Of a stretch of DNA of 34,921 nt, positions 1-7,525 are shown one piece after another. Under the pieces are notes generated by a model that searched no databases, was not told where the DNA came from, and worked only from the letters and a program-made list of their open reading frames with translations. This DNA is from Negativicutes bacterium (GTDB taxonomy: Bacteria > Bacillota_C > Negativicutes > Sporomusales_B > JARLHX01), in the NCBI GenBank assembly GCA_031292015.1, contig JARLHY010000111.1, forward strand, positions 1-34,921, given 5' to 3'. Every line of letters begins with the position of its first letter. Positions within the stretch are counted from its first letter, which is position 1. The position numbers and the translations under genes were made by a program.

Positions 1-41
1 GGCTTAGCATAAAAGAAGAACCGGAAAAACCGGGCGAATAA
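1..41 (+). CDS. Possible 3' end of an upstream gene (truncated by window edge)
   Basis: Reading from base 3, the frame gives the charged tail LSIKEEPEKPGE and a TAA stop at 39-41. A strong terminator-like palindrome starts 16 bases later at 57, the usual distance from a stop codon. Another frame stops at 10-12 (ending GLA), so the frame is not certain. Nothing can be said about function. The presence of some upstream gene end is plausible; the exact frame is a guess. Confidence 0.25.
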   Translation, partial: LSIKEEPEKPGE

Positions 42-56
42 AGCCGAAAAATAGCC

Positions 57-98
57 TAAAGTATGAGCCTGCCGGTCCGGCAGGCTCATACTTTATTT
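57..98 (+). terminator. Perfect palindromic terminator of the upstream gene
   Basis: The arms TAAAGTATGAGCCTGCCGG and its exact complement meet around one central base (76), giving a 39-nt perfect palindrome (57-95) followed by a T-rich stretch. It sits before the phosphatase gene and would end transcription arriving from the left. Confidence 0.6.
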
Positions 99-302
99 GT
101 TGGCGGTGACGGCAGCCAACCGAAAGGCGTTGATATTGTCTGCCAGGGAAATGTTTGTCTGCTTGGCAGGAAGTGGAGACTTTTTAGAGAAGGTTCCGCT
201 ATGAATGGCTTAGAGTTTCCGACACATGGTTTCTGCACTTTTCATAGGCGGCGGTCCGCCCGGGGAGACGGGATTTGATCATGATCGTTTGGAGGGAGAG
301 GC
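96..302 (+). other. Leader / promoter region of the alkaline phosphatase gene
   Basis: No convincing gene lies here. A direct repeat TTGTCTGC occurs at 136-143 and 155-162, 19 bp apart, and could be a regulator site. A 10-bp palindrome GATCATGATC is at 277-286, just before the GGAGGGAG ribosome site (291-298). No convincing -35/-10 pair was found. The only open frame starts inside the terminator palindrome and has no ribosome site. Confidence 0.3.
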
Positions 303-1763
303 ATGAAGCGTAACTTGGTTTACAAACTGGCGGCAATCGGGATGGTGGCGCTGTTTTTGCTGTGCAATATCAGCATCAGGCCTGATTTTGCCGGAGGCAA
401 GAGCTGGGTGCAGGCGGAAAGCAAGGAACGGCCCAAGTATGTCCTGTTTTTCATTGGTGACGGCATGGGTCAAAGCCATCGCACCCTGGCCACTCTCACC
501 CGGAATAATGTGCCAAGCACGCCGCAGAATGCGGTGCTCAAACCATTGGTGATGGATAGTTTTCCGGTGTGGGGGATGACCACCACCTATTCTTACGACC
601 AACTTGTCACCGATTCCTCGGCTGCCGGTACGGCGCTGGCGGCGGGGGTGAAAACGGACAACAAGTCCCTGGGCCAGACGCCGGACGGAAGACGGGTCAG
701 AACGGTGCTGGAGGCAGCCCGGGACAAGGGACAGTCCACCGGCCTTGTTACGACCACCCGAATCACTCATGCCACGCCGGCCTCTTTTGCGGCCCATGTG
801 GATCACCGCGACAAAGAGGCTGAAATTGCGGCCCAGTACGTAGACGCTGATGTGGACGTTCTTCTGGGCGGCGGCGATTCCTTTTTCCAGCCGCAGTCGG
901 TGAAGGGCAGCAAGCGTAAAGATGATCGCAATCTGTACCAGGAATTTGCCGCCAAGGGCTACAAGGTGCTGAATACGGTGGGCGAACTGCGCGATTTTAA
1001 CCCGGCAGCAACAAGCGGGGTCGACCGGGTTGTGGGGGTTTATAACAGCAGCCATCTTACCTGGGAGATCGACCGCGACGAGACTCAGGAGCCGAGTCTG
1101 GCCGAGATGACCGGTAAGGCCATCAGCATACTGAACAAAAACAACAAAGGGTTCTTTATCATGGTGGAAGGCGGACGGATCGACCATGCGGCCCACCAGC
1201 ACGACGCAGTCGGCATCATCAACGACACGATGGCTTTTGACGACGCTGTCGCGGTAGCTTACGAGTTTTATCTGAAACATCCGAAAGAGACGCTGATCAT
1301 CGTCGCGGCCGACCACGAGACCGGCGGCCTGGGGATCGGCACAATGAACGATTACTTCTTCAATCCCCAGGTGATCAACAGTGCGAGAGCGACCATGGAG
1401 AAGGTCGGGCAAAACTATAACCGGCATCGGGATGCGCAGCGGATGTGGCAGGAGTTTTATGCGGCCACAGGCATCGGCGACCTTACCGCCGACGAGGTGG
1501 CCAGGGTCGAAAAAGCAATGCAGGATACCGCGGCCGGGGTGAAGGCCAAAAACGGCAACATCGAAGCCGAGACGCTGGTTGGCTCGGCGCTGACGGAAGT
1601 CCTGAACAGCCGGGCCCATGTCGGTTTCACCAGTTACGCCCACACCGGCACAGCGGTGCCTATTACTGCCGTGGGGGCCGGCTCGGCCGAATTCGGACGG
1701 ATGCTTGATAATACGGATGTGGCGAAAATCCTGGCCAACCTGATGGATGTGAAACTGCAGTAG
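303..1763 (+). CDS. Secreted alkaline phosphatase
   Basis: This 486-residue protein is a metal-dependent phosphomonoesterase of the PhoA-type alkaline phosphatase family, which releases phosphate from organic esters outside the cytoplasm. The N-terminus carries a hydrophobic signal sequence (residues 8-24). The metal-site motif GDGMG is at 52-56. The nucleophile motif TDSSAAGTALAAG has Ser105 at the catalytic position. EGGRIDHAAH (289-298) and ADHETGG (336-342) supply zinc ligands, and His447 in YAHTGT is the expected last zinc ligand. Length fits bacterial members. Start ATG 303 follows a GGAGGGAG ribosome site. It is followed 41 bases later by a YibE/F membrane protein on the same strand. 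No recognisable Pho box was found, so phosphate control is unproven. Confidence 0.93.
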   Translation: MKRNLVYKLAAIGMVALFLLCNISIRPDFAGGKSWVQAESKERPKYVLFFIGDGMGQSHRTLATLTRNNVPSTPQNAVLKPLVMDSFPVWGMTTTYSYDQLVTDSSAAGTALAAGVKTDNKSLGQTPDGRRVRTVLEAARDKGQSTGLVTTTRITHATPASFAAHVDHRDKEAEIAAQYVDADVDVLLGGGDSFFQPQSVKGSKRKDDRNLYQEFAAKGYKVLNTVGELRDFNPAATSGVDRVVGVYNSSHLTWEIDRDETQEPSLAEMTGKAISILNKNNKGFFIMVEGGRIDHAAHQHDAVGIINDTMAFDDAVAVAYEFYLKHPKETLIIVAADHETGGLGIGTMNDYFFNPQVINSARATMEKVGQNYNRHRDAQRMWQEFYAATGIGDLTADEVARVEKAMQDTAAGVKAKNGNIEAETLVGSALTEVLNSRAHVGFTSYAHTGTAVPITAVGAGSAEFGRMLDNTDVAKILANLMDVKLQ

Positions 1764-1804
1764 ATCCGGGCCGGGACTTCACCGCCGCTCATACGGGAGA
1801 TTTT

Positions 1805-2932
1805 ATGCGAGGGACATTTTTGCGCTATGGCGTGGCAGCGGTATCCATTGCCGGGATACTGCTGGGATTATGGTGGTATCTTTCCTTCAGCCGGAACGAA
1901 GGCGTCTTTGAGGTTGCGGCCAGGGTGACGCACACCGAGGACGATCTTCAGACTTTCGGGCTGATCAAACAGGGCACGCAGCTGGTTACCGCCGAAATCG
2001 CCGAAGGGCCGCACCGGGGCAAGGTCATCCAAGGGCATAACCATGTCCAGGGCAAACTGGAACTGGATCATATTATGCAGCCTGGCGACATGGCGCTGTT
2101 TGCGGTTAAAACCGATCAGGAAGGCCGGATCACGCAGGCCTATGTCATCGATTACGCCCGCCATCACTGGGAATTGGCCCTGTTCGGAGCTTTTTTCCTT
2201 ATCCTGATTTTCGTCGGCGGCGTGATCGGGGTTAAAGCTTTCTGCTCCTTCGTGCTGAGTGTTTTGGTGATATGGCAGGTCTTTCTGCCGGGCATTATGG
2301 CAGGCTATAACCCCATCGCCTTTACCCTCCTGACCGTGGCGCTCATTAGTTTCATCATTATTTTCAGCGTGCTGGGGTTCAGCCGCAAGGCAGTCACGGC
2401 TTTCGGCGGGACGATGGCCGGGCTGATGATGACGGCGATCTTCACACTGTATTTCGGCGAACATTTTTACCTTAACGGCGCCACGGCCGCGTTTGCCGAA
2501 AATTTTCTGTACTCAGGCGGCTACAGTATCAGTCTGAAGCTGCTGTTTTATGCCGCGATTATCCTGGGGGCTTCCGGGGCCGCCGTCGATGTGGCCATCG
2601 ACATCGCGGCGGCGATGACCGAGGTGGTGCGTCAGAATCCGCTGATCAGCCGGGATGAGCTGATCCAGAGCGGCTTCAACGTAGGACGGGCCGTGATCGG
2701 AGCGATGGCAACCACGCTGCTGCTGGCTTACTCCGGCGGGTATATCATGATGCTGCTGCTGTTTATGACCAAAGACATGTCCCTGCTGCGGGTTCTGAAT
2801 GTAAGCTACGTGGCGGCCGAGATCCTGCGCACACTGACAGGCAGTATCGGCCTGGTACTGGTGGTTCCCTTCACGGCGGTCCTGGGAGGGTATCTGATTC
2901 TGCCGCGCCGGGAACCGGGGAAGCCTGTGTGA
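1805..2932 (+). CDS. YibE/F family multi-pass membrane protein
   Basis: The 375-residue protein matches the YibE/F-like family by overall architecture and by sequence style. It has an N-terminal membrane anchor (about 8-27), an extracytoplasmic beta-rich segment (about 35-118) and then several hydrophobic helices from about 122 to the end. The intramembrane stretches GGVIGVKAFCSFVLSVLVIW and GASGAAVDVAIDIAAAM are typical of the family. Its biochemical role is not established; transport or permease activity is often suggested. The ribosome site is GGGAGA before ATG 1805. It lies 41 bases after the phosphatase gene and is probably co-transcribed with it. No recognisable intrinsic terminator with a T-run follows; a GC-rich inverted repeat lies at about 2941-2970. 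Confidence 0.85.
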   Translation: MRGTFLRYGVAAVSIAGILLGLWWYLSFSRNEGVFEVAARVTHTEDDLQTFGLIKQGTQLVTAEIAEGPHRGKVIQGHNHVQGKLELDHIMQPGDMALFAVKTDQEGRITQAYVIDYARHHWELALFGAFFLILIFVGGVIGVKAFCSFVLSVLVIWQVFLPGIMAGYNPIAFTLLTVALISFIIIFSVLGFSRKAVTAFGGTMAGLMMTAIFTLYFGEHFYLNGATAAFAENFLYSGGYSISLKLLFYAAIILGASGAAVDVAIDIAAAMTEVVRQNPLISRDELIQSGFNVGRAVIGAMATTLLLAYSGGYIMMLLLFMTKDMSLLRVLNVSYVAAEILRTLTGSIGLVLVVPFTAVLGGYLILPRREPGKPV

Positions 2933-2988
2933 CAAAGGCCGGGCGGGCGGCGAAGGTCGCGGTCCGCCCGAAAAAGGTATGTTTCCTG

Positions 2989-3018
2989 TTGACACCCGGC
3001 GGCGTCCCATGATACATT
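2989..3018 (+). promoter_or_regulatory. SigA-type promoter of the MFS gene
   Basis: A perfect -35 TTGACA (2989-2994) is followed after 18 bases by TACATT (3013-3018), a 4/6 match to the -10 box. A start near 3025 would give a roughly 155-nt leader that contains the 3075-3113 inverted repeat. Confidence 0.45.
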
Positions 3019-3074
3019 TTAGGTGAAAGTTGTTTGAGTATTCACTAATTTTTGGCAGGTACTATATTTTTTTG

Positions 3075-3113
3075 TCGTAAATATGAATGGTGATTCATGT
3101 TTCATATTTACGA
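3075..3113. promoter_or_regulatory. 13-bp perfect inverted repeat upstream of the MFS gene (candidate operator)
   Basis: The arms TCGTAAATATGAA and TTCATATTTACGA are exact complements separated by 13 bases. Nested inside is ATGAAT-GGTG-ATTCAT (3083-3098), a second perfect repeat. The symmetry and AT-rich arms look like a dimeric regulator site rather than a terminator, since no T-run follows. The divergent TetR gene at 5227 is one candidate binder. An RNA role in the leader is the alternative. Confidence 0.4.
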
Positions 3114-3182
3114 ATAAGCTAAAAGGAGGATAGCAGGGAGAGGTCCACCGACGCAGGCTAACATCAGAAAGGGGGATAAACA

Positions 3183-4466
3183 ATGAAAACCAGTACGAAG
3201 GTCATTATCGCGGTACTTTTTTGTTATTTTGTCGCCTGGCTAGACCGAATGGCGATCAGCATGGCTCTCCCGTATATCGGCAAGGAGTTCAACCTGTCGG
3301 CAACCGCTCTGGGCGGCATCCTGAGCGCGTTCTTCGTCGGGTACGCCGGCTGCCAGATACCGGGCGGCTGGCTGGCCGACAAGTTCGGGGCCCGCAGGGT
3401 GATCACCGGGGCTCTGACGGTTTGGTCGCTGTTCACGGCTTTGACCGGCATGGTGTCCAATATCACGCAGATGTTCGCCGTCCGTTTTGTGTTTGGCGCC
3501 GGCGAGGGCGTATTCCCCGGGCCGGTATGGAAAATTGTCGGCAGCTGGTTTTCCAAGAAGGATCGCGGCACAGCCAACTCCTGTGTGCTGACATCAACGA
3601 CTCTCGGGCCGGCCATAACGCCGCTGGTGGTGGCGCCGCTGATCGCCGCGTTCGGCTGGCGCGCAGTCTTTTTCGTCCTGGGCGGGCTGGGAATCCTCTG
3701 CGTCTATGTCAGCTGGCGATTTATCGTCGACCGGCCGGAGGAGTATCCGGGAATTTCGTCCGAGGAGGTGCTGCTGATCAAGGAGCAGCGGGCCGCGGAC
3801 GAAGCGGCCTCCGCCAATATGGAACAAAGCATCGCCCCCAAAGCTTCTTTTTGGGATCTGATCAAGGAACCACGGATCTGGGTCATGTTCTTCGGTGTGT
3901 TTTTCCTGACTGTTCCCATCTGGGGCTATATGACCTGGCTGCCCACTTACCTGGTCAAGGTTCGCGGGCTTTCGCTGACCGGAATGTCGATCGCCGCGTC
4001 GATCCCGTTTTTTGTGGCGACTGTCGGCATGCTGCTGTCCGGCTGGATGTCTGACCGTTTTTTCCGCGGCCGCAGGCGTTACCTGGTGATAGCCGCTGAA
4101 CTTGTCGGCGCATTCTGCCTGTACCTTTTCTACACGACGCCGTCGGTGGAATACGCCACCTTGTATCAAAGCCTCGCGGCCGGCTTCCTCTTCATGGCCC
4201 TGGGCTCGATTTGGGCGTTGCCGGTCATCTACCTGCCGGAAAACCTGATGGGCTCAGGCAGCGGTTTCGTGAACACCGGCGGTCAGCTCGGCGGGCTGGT
4301 GGCTCCGTTCGCCCTCGGCCTTGTCATCGACTGGACCGGCGGCAACTACGACGCGGCGTTCCGGCTGCTGGCCTTCTCCTGCCTGATTTCCTCGCTGATC
4401 ATTTTCTTCGGTATCGGCGAAAAGAAAAATCCGGCGACGCCTGTTGCCGAGGCTGCCGGAAGGTGA
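3183..4466 (+). CDS. MFS transporter, anion:cation symporter (ACS) type
   Basis: The 427-residue protein has twelve predicted hydrophobic helices in two groups of six split by a charged loop (about 185-220), as in the major facilitator superfamily. Helix 1 contains the WLDR motif (19-22) and the loop between helices 2 and 3 carries the MFS signature GGWLADKFGARR (61-72), both typical of the ACS branch that imports sugar acids and other organic anions by cation symport. The substrate cannot be read from sequence. ATG 3183 is preceded by AAGGGGGA. It is followed 61 bases later by an FMN flavoprotein, likely in the same operon, so uptake and reduction of an organic anion is possible but speculative. 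Confidence 0.9.
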   Translation: MKTSTKVIIAVLFCYFVAWLDRMAISMALPYIGKEFNLSATALGGILSAFFVGYAGCQIPGGWLADKFGARRVITGALTVWSLFTALTGMVSNITQMFAVRFVFGAGEGVFPGPVWKIVGSWFSKKDRGTANSCVLTSTTLGPAITPLVVAPLIAAFGWRAVFFVLGGLGILCVYVSWRFIVDRPEEYPGISSEEVLLIKEQRAADEAASANMEQSIAPKASFWDLIKEPRIWVMFFGVFFLTVPIWGYMTWLPTYLVKVRGLSLTGMSIAASIPFFVATVGMLLSGWMSDRFFRGRRRYLVIAAELVGAFCLYLFYTTPSVEYATLYQSLAAGFLFMALGSIWALPVIYLPENLMGSGSGFVNTGGQLGGLVAPFALGLVIDWTGGNYDAAFRLLAFSCLISSLIIFFGIGEKKNPATPVAEAAGR

Positions 4467-4527
4467 ACTTTTTCCAAGGCCCGAACTATTCCGGAAAGAC
4501 AATTCATTCCAAAGCGGAGGGATCGAT

Positions 4528-5163
4528 ATGAAAGCATTGGCAATATGCGGCTCGCCGCGGCAAGGCGGCAACACCGAATATTATCTCAGGCTCTTTTTGG
4601 CCGAACTTGCGGCCAAAGGGATCGAAAGCGAGTTTTTGTGGCTGGGCGACAAGACCGTCCAGCCCTGCCGGGGCTGCTACGGCTGTCTCACCCACAAAGC
4701 CTGCGTGCAGAAGGACGATTTTGAAGGTATCTTTGCCCAGATGCAGGCCGCGGATGCGATCATCGTCGGGTCGCCGGTATATGTCAGCAAGCCGACGGGG
4801 CTGCTGTCGGCGCTGCTGGAGCGGGTAACCTTTTCCGCCAGAGCCTCGGGCCGGATGCTGTCAGGCAAGGTCGGGGCGCCGGTAACAGTAGCCCGGCGGG
4901 CCGGACAGACCTTTGCTTTTGCCGAGCTGCTGCTGTGGTACTTCATCAACGACATGGTCATTCCCGGCTCGATGTACTGGAATGTCGGGGTAGCCGGCGC
5001 CAAGGGAGCCGTCGACGCCGACCGCGACCTGGAAGGCATCGAGATCATCAAGTACGCCGCAACCAACATGGAAAGAGTCATGTCGGCCCTGAAGACGTCC
5101 GGCGGCAACGCGGCAGTGGACCGGGACAAATTGTTCTTCACCCCGCCGGCCGGCGGTAAATAA
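4528..5163 (+). CDS. Isf-like iron-sulfur flavoprotein / NAD(P)H-dependent FMN reductase fold
   Basis: This 211-residue protein has the flavodoxin-like fold of the NADPH-dependent FMN reductase family. GSPRQGGNT (8-16) binds the FMN phosphate and VGSPVYVSKPTGLL forms the second FMN loop. Between them is the compact cysteine motif C47-x2-C50-x2-C53-x5-C59, the arrangement that holds a [4Fe-4S] cluster in Isf-type iron-sulfur flavoproteins. It probably moves electrons in the cytoplasm; substrate unknown. The start is taken at ATG 4528, seven bases after GCGGAGGG. A longer frame from 4444 overlaps the MFS gene and lacks a ribosome site. It is the second gene of the MFS unit. Confidence 0.85.
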   Translation: MKALAICGSPRQGGNTEYYLRLFLAELAAKGIESEFLWLGDKTVQPCRGCYGCLTHKACVQKDDFEGIFAQMQAADAIIVGSPVYVSKPTGLLSALLERVTFSARASGRMLSGKVGAPVTVARRAGQTFAFAELLLWYFINDMVIPGSMYWNVGVAGAKGAVDADRDLEGIEIIKYAATNMERVMSALKTSGGNAAVDRDKLFFTPPAGGK

Positions 5164-5170
5164 CGATTCA

Positions 5171-5205
5171 GGGCGGATTCGCCGTAATGTCCGGCAAATC
5201 CGCCC
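5171..5205. terminator. Stem-loop between convergent genes
   Basis: GGGCGGATT (5171-5179) pairs exactly with AATCCGCCC (5197-5205), with further inner pairing GCCG/CGGC. It lies just after the flavoprotein stop and before the TetR stop on the other strand. There is no T-run, so it may be a weak bidirectional terminator or an mRNA-end stabiliser. Confidence 0.4.
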
Positions 5206-5226
5206 CAGGAAGCAGGGTACAGGAAA

Positions 5227-5820
5227 CTAGCTCTTGAAAGCTCCGTGGCGGACGAAACGCATGATTTCCCTGATCACTTCGTCCGGTACCGGCTGATCGT
5301 CGAAAATAATCCATTTGAGGCCGATGAAATTTGATATGCCGATCAGGCTATAAGCCAGGATTTTCGGGTCGATATCGACGACTTCGCCCTTGGCCTGGGC
5401 ACTTTGGAGTTTCGCAACATAGCGTTCGGCGAATTTTTCGTAGTAATCGCGAAAGAGGTCATTGTCGACGAACTGGGCTTCCCAGATGATTTTATACAGG
5501 CCGCGATGGTTGCGGACGAAGTCAAAAAAAGTTTTGAAGCCGGTATACTCCTGATCATAACGGGTTTTGCAGTCCGAGGCGGAAATCTCGATCTCCTTGC
5601 GGAGAGTATGGCCGAGGTTTTCCAGCAGATACCGGAAAACACTGATTTTGTCCTCGAAATAGATGTAGAACGTCCCCGGCGCGACGCAGGCCGCTCTGGT
5701 GATGTCGGCCACCGCCGTATTATAGTAGCCTTTTTCGGCAAAAAGCTGTTCCGCCGCGCGGCAAATCTTCTCCAGCGTTTCCTGGCCCTTTGCCGTTTTC
5801 GGCAGATTGACGCCACTCAA
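5227..5820 (-). CDS. TetR-family transcriptional regulator
   Basis: A TetR/AcrR repressor of about 197 residues. The N-terminal helix-turn-helix has the family pattern EKICRAAEQLFAEKGYYNTAVADI followed by APGTFYIYFEDK; the remainder is an all-helical ligand and dimer domain of the kind found in regulators of lipid or drug genes. The frame opens with GTG at 5853, but no ribosome site precedes it and a TATAAT box (5861-5856 on the minus strand) would place the RNA start inside it. I therefore prefer TTG 5820, eight bases after GCGGGG, which gives the usual short N-terminal arm. It is divergent from the acyl-CoA ligase gene, so control of the ligase/KASIII pair is the natural inference. Confidence 0.88.
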   Translation of the reverse strand: MSGVNLPKTAKGQETLEKICRAAEQLFAEKGYYNTAVADITRAACVAPGTFYIYFEDKISVFRYLLENLGHTLRKEIEISASDCKTRYDQEYTGFKTFFDFVRNHRGLYKIIWEAQFVDNDLFRDYYEKFAERYVAKLQSAQAKGEVVDIDPKILAYSLIGISNFIGLKWIIFDDQPVPDEVIREIMRFVRHGAFKS

Positions 5821-5842
5821 TGTTTTAACCCCGCTTTCACAG

Positions 5843-5861
5843 TAAATGTACACTTATTATA
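5843..5861 (-). promoter_or_regulatory. tetR -10 box with overlapping imperfect palindrome (candidate autoregulatory site)
   Basis: On the minus strand TATAAT (5861-5856) is a perfect -10 box, though no good -35 accompanies it. The adjoining TAAATGTACACTTA (5843-5856) is a palindrome at 12 of 14 positions. It lies between the TetR gene and the ligase gene it diverges from, where an autoregulatory operator would be expected. Confidence 0.35.
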
Positions 5862-5952
5862 ACACCAATAGCCAACGTCAGCCACAGGCCGCCCTGCGCC
5901 TAGATCGCGAAAAGGCAAGGCCTGCAATTCACTGTCAGAAGGAGGCATTACC

Positions 5953-7515
5953 ATGCAACAACCGGCCTGGGTCGGCAATTATTCCTACTTTCGGGCCAGA
6001 ACTTCCCCCGACAAGCAAGCGGTCTACGATCTGGACAATCAGACCGGCTACAGTTACCGCGAGCTTGACCGGCGGGCCGATGTACTGGCTAATTATCTCA
6101 CAAAGAAACTGAAGGTCGTCAAAGGCGACCGGATCGCCTTTTTGACGCGAAACCGCATCGAACTGTTTGATGCGTATTACGCCACAGGCAAGACGGGAAC
6201 CATCCTGGTTCCCTACAACGCCCGGCTGTCGGTGGAGGAACTGGCCCAACTGGTCAACAGCGAAACCCCGGCGGTGCTGTTTTATGAAGACATCTTCGCC
6301 AAGGCGGTGGCTCAGCTTAAAACCAAAACCGACGTCGGCCATTATGTGGTTTTGCCTGATACCCGGGAACCGCTCTCCGACCTGTGTTACGAAGAAATCA
6401 TCGCCAGTGGCGACACGACTCCGTGTTGCTGCAGCGGCCTGTCCCTCGACGATACCCAGCTTATCATTCATACCGGCGGCACCACCGGCCTGCCCAAAGG
6501 GGGGATGATATCCCATGGCGCGATGCTGTTCAACGCCATGAACGAAATCGTCACCTGGGGAATCTCCCACAGCGACTCTGCTCATGTGCTGCTGCCGCTG
6601 TTTCACACCGGCGGCTGGAACCTCCTGACTTTGCCGCTGCTGCACGCCGGCGGCCAGCTGCTGATCAACAAGCAGTTCGACCCCGCCGGCGCCCTTGAAA
6701 TCATTGACAGGGAAAAACCGACCTTTGTGTTCGGCGCGGCAACCATTTTCCGGATGATGATCGACCAGCCCGGTTTTGCCTCAACCGATTTTTCCTCCGT
6801 GAAATGGGTGATGGCCGGCGCCGCTCCCACTCCCATCAACATCATGGAACAGTTCTGGGACAAGGGCGTTCGCTTTGTTCTGGGCTACGGCATGACCGAA
6901 GCCGGTCCCAACAACCTGTCGGTGCCGGCCGAATTTGCAAGTTGGGACGAGATCCGGGGGAAATTCGCCTCGGTCGGCAAACCGATGTATTTCACGTTGG
7001 CCAAGATCATCGACGACGACGGCAACGAACTGGGCGACGACGAAGTCGGCGAGCTCATCTGGAGCGGGCCGCAGATTTTCAGCGGTTACTGGAACAACAA
7101 AGCCGAGACTGAAAAAACGCTGCAGGACGGCTGGATATATACCGGCGATATGGCCAAAAGGGACAAAGACGGCTATTACTATATCGTCGGCCGGAAAAAG
7201 AACATGTTTATCAGCGGCGGCGAAAATGTCTTTCCGCCGGAAATCGAGAAACTCCTCTATGATCTGCCGCAAATCTACGAAGCAAGCGTGATCGGGGTGC
7301 CGGACGAGAAATGGGGTGAGGTGGGCAAGGCGGTTATTGCCCTGCGGCCGGGGCAAGCCCTGACCAAAGCGGAGGTGCTGGCGTTTCTCAGCGCCAAACT
7401 GGCCCGCTATAAGGTGCCGCGCTACATCCAGTTCGTGGCCGAGCTGCCAAAAAACAGTGTCGGCAAAATCGAGGGCAAGCGGCTTGCCGCCCTTTACGGA
7501 AACCCGGAAGATTAA
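5953..7515 (+). CDS. AMP-forming acyl-CoA ligase (fatty-acid or aryl-CoA synthetase family)
   Basis: The 520-residue enzyme activates a carboxylic acid as an acyl-adenylate and transfers it to CoA. The ATP-binding loop HTGGTTGLPKGG is at 173-184, followed by GYGMTEAGP and the hinge region YTGDMAKRDKDGYYYIVGRKK. Lys505 in NSVGKIEGK is the catalytic lysine. Length and motifs fit the medium/long-chain acyl-CoA synthetase branch; the natural acid is unknown. ATG 5953 follows AAGGAGG. A KASIII-like enzyme begins 10 bases after the stop, so both are probably translated from one message, with the ligase feeding acyl-CoA to its neighbour. TetR-type control is suggested by the divergent regulator. Confidence 0.92.
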   Translation: MQQPAWVGNYSYFRARTSPDKQAVYDLDNQTGYSYRELDRRADVLANYLTKKLKVVKGDRIAFLTRNRIELFDAYYATGKTGTILVPYNARLSVEELAQLVNSETPAVLFYEDIFAKAVAQLKTKTDVGHYVVLPDTREPLSDLCYEEIIASGDTTPCCCSGLSLDDTQLIIHTGGTTGLPKGGMISHGAMLFNAMNEIVTWGISHSDSAHVLLPLFHTGGWNLLTLPLLHAGGQLLINKQFDPAGALEIIDREKPTFVFGAATIFRMMIDQPGFASTDFSSVKWVMAGAAPTPINIMEQFWDKGVRFVLGYGMTEAGPNNLSVPAEFASWDEIRGKFASVGKPMYFTLAKIIDDDGNELGDDEVGELIWSGPQIFSGYWNNKAETEKTLQDGWIYTGDMAKRDKDGYYYIVGRKKNMFISGGENVFPPEIEKLLYDLPQIYEASVIGVPDEKWGEVGKAVIALRPGQALTKAEVLAFLSAKLARYKVPRYIQFVAELPKNSVGKIEGKRLAALYGNPED

Positions 7516-7525
7516 GGAGATGACC

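Noticed and set aside
63..278. Open frame of 71 codons at the left end
   Set aside because: It begins inside the terminator palindrome, has no ribosome site and reads like no known protein.
279..1643. 454-codon open frame antisense to the alkaline phosphatase gene
   Set aside because: It is a mirror of a well-supported gene; its length comes from GC-rich third positions. No ribosome site or family resemblance.
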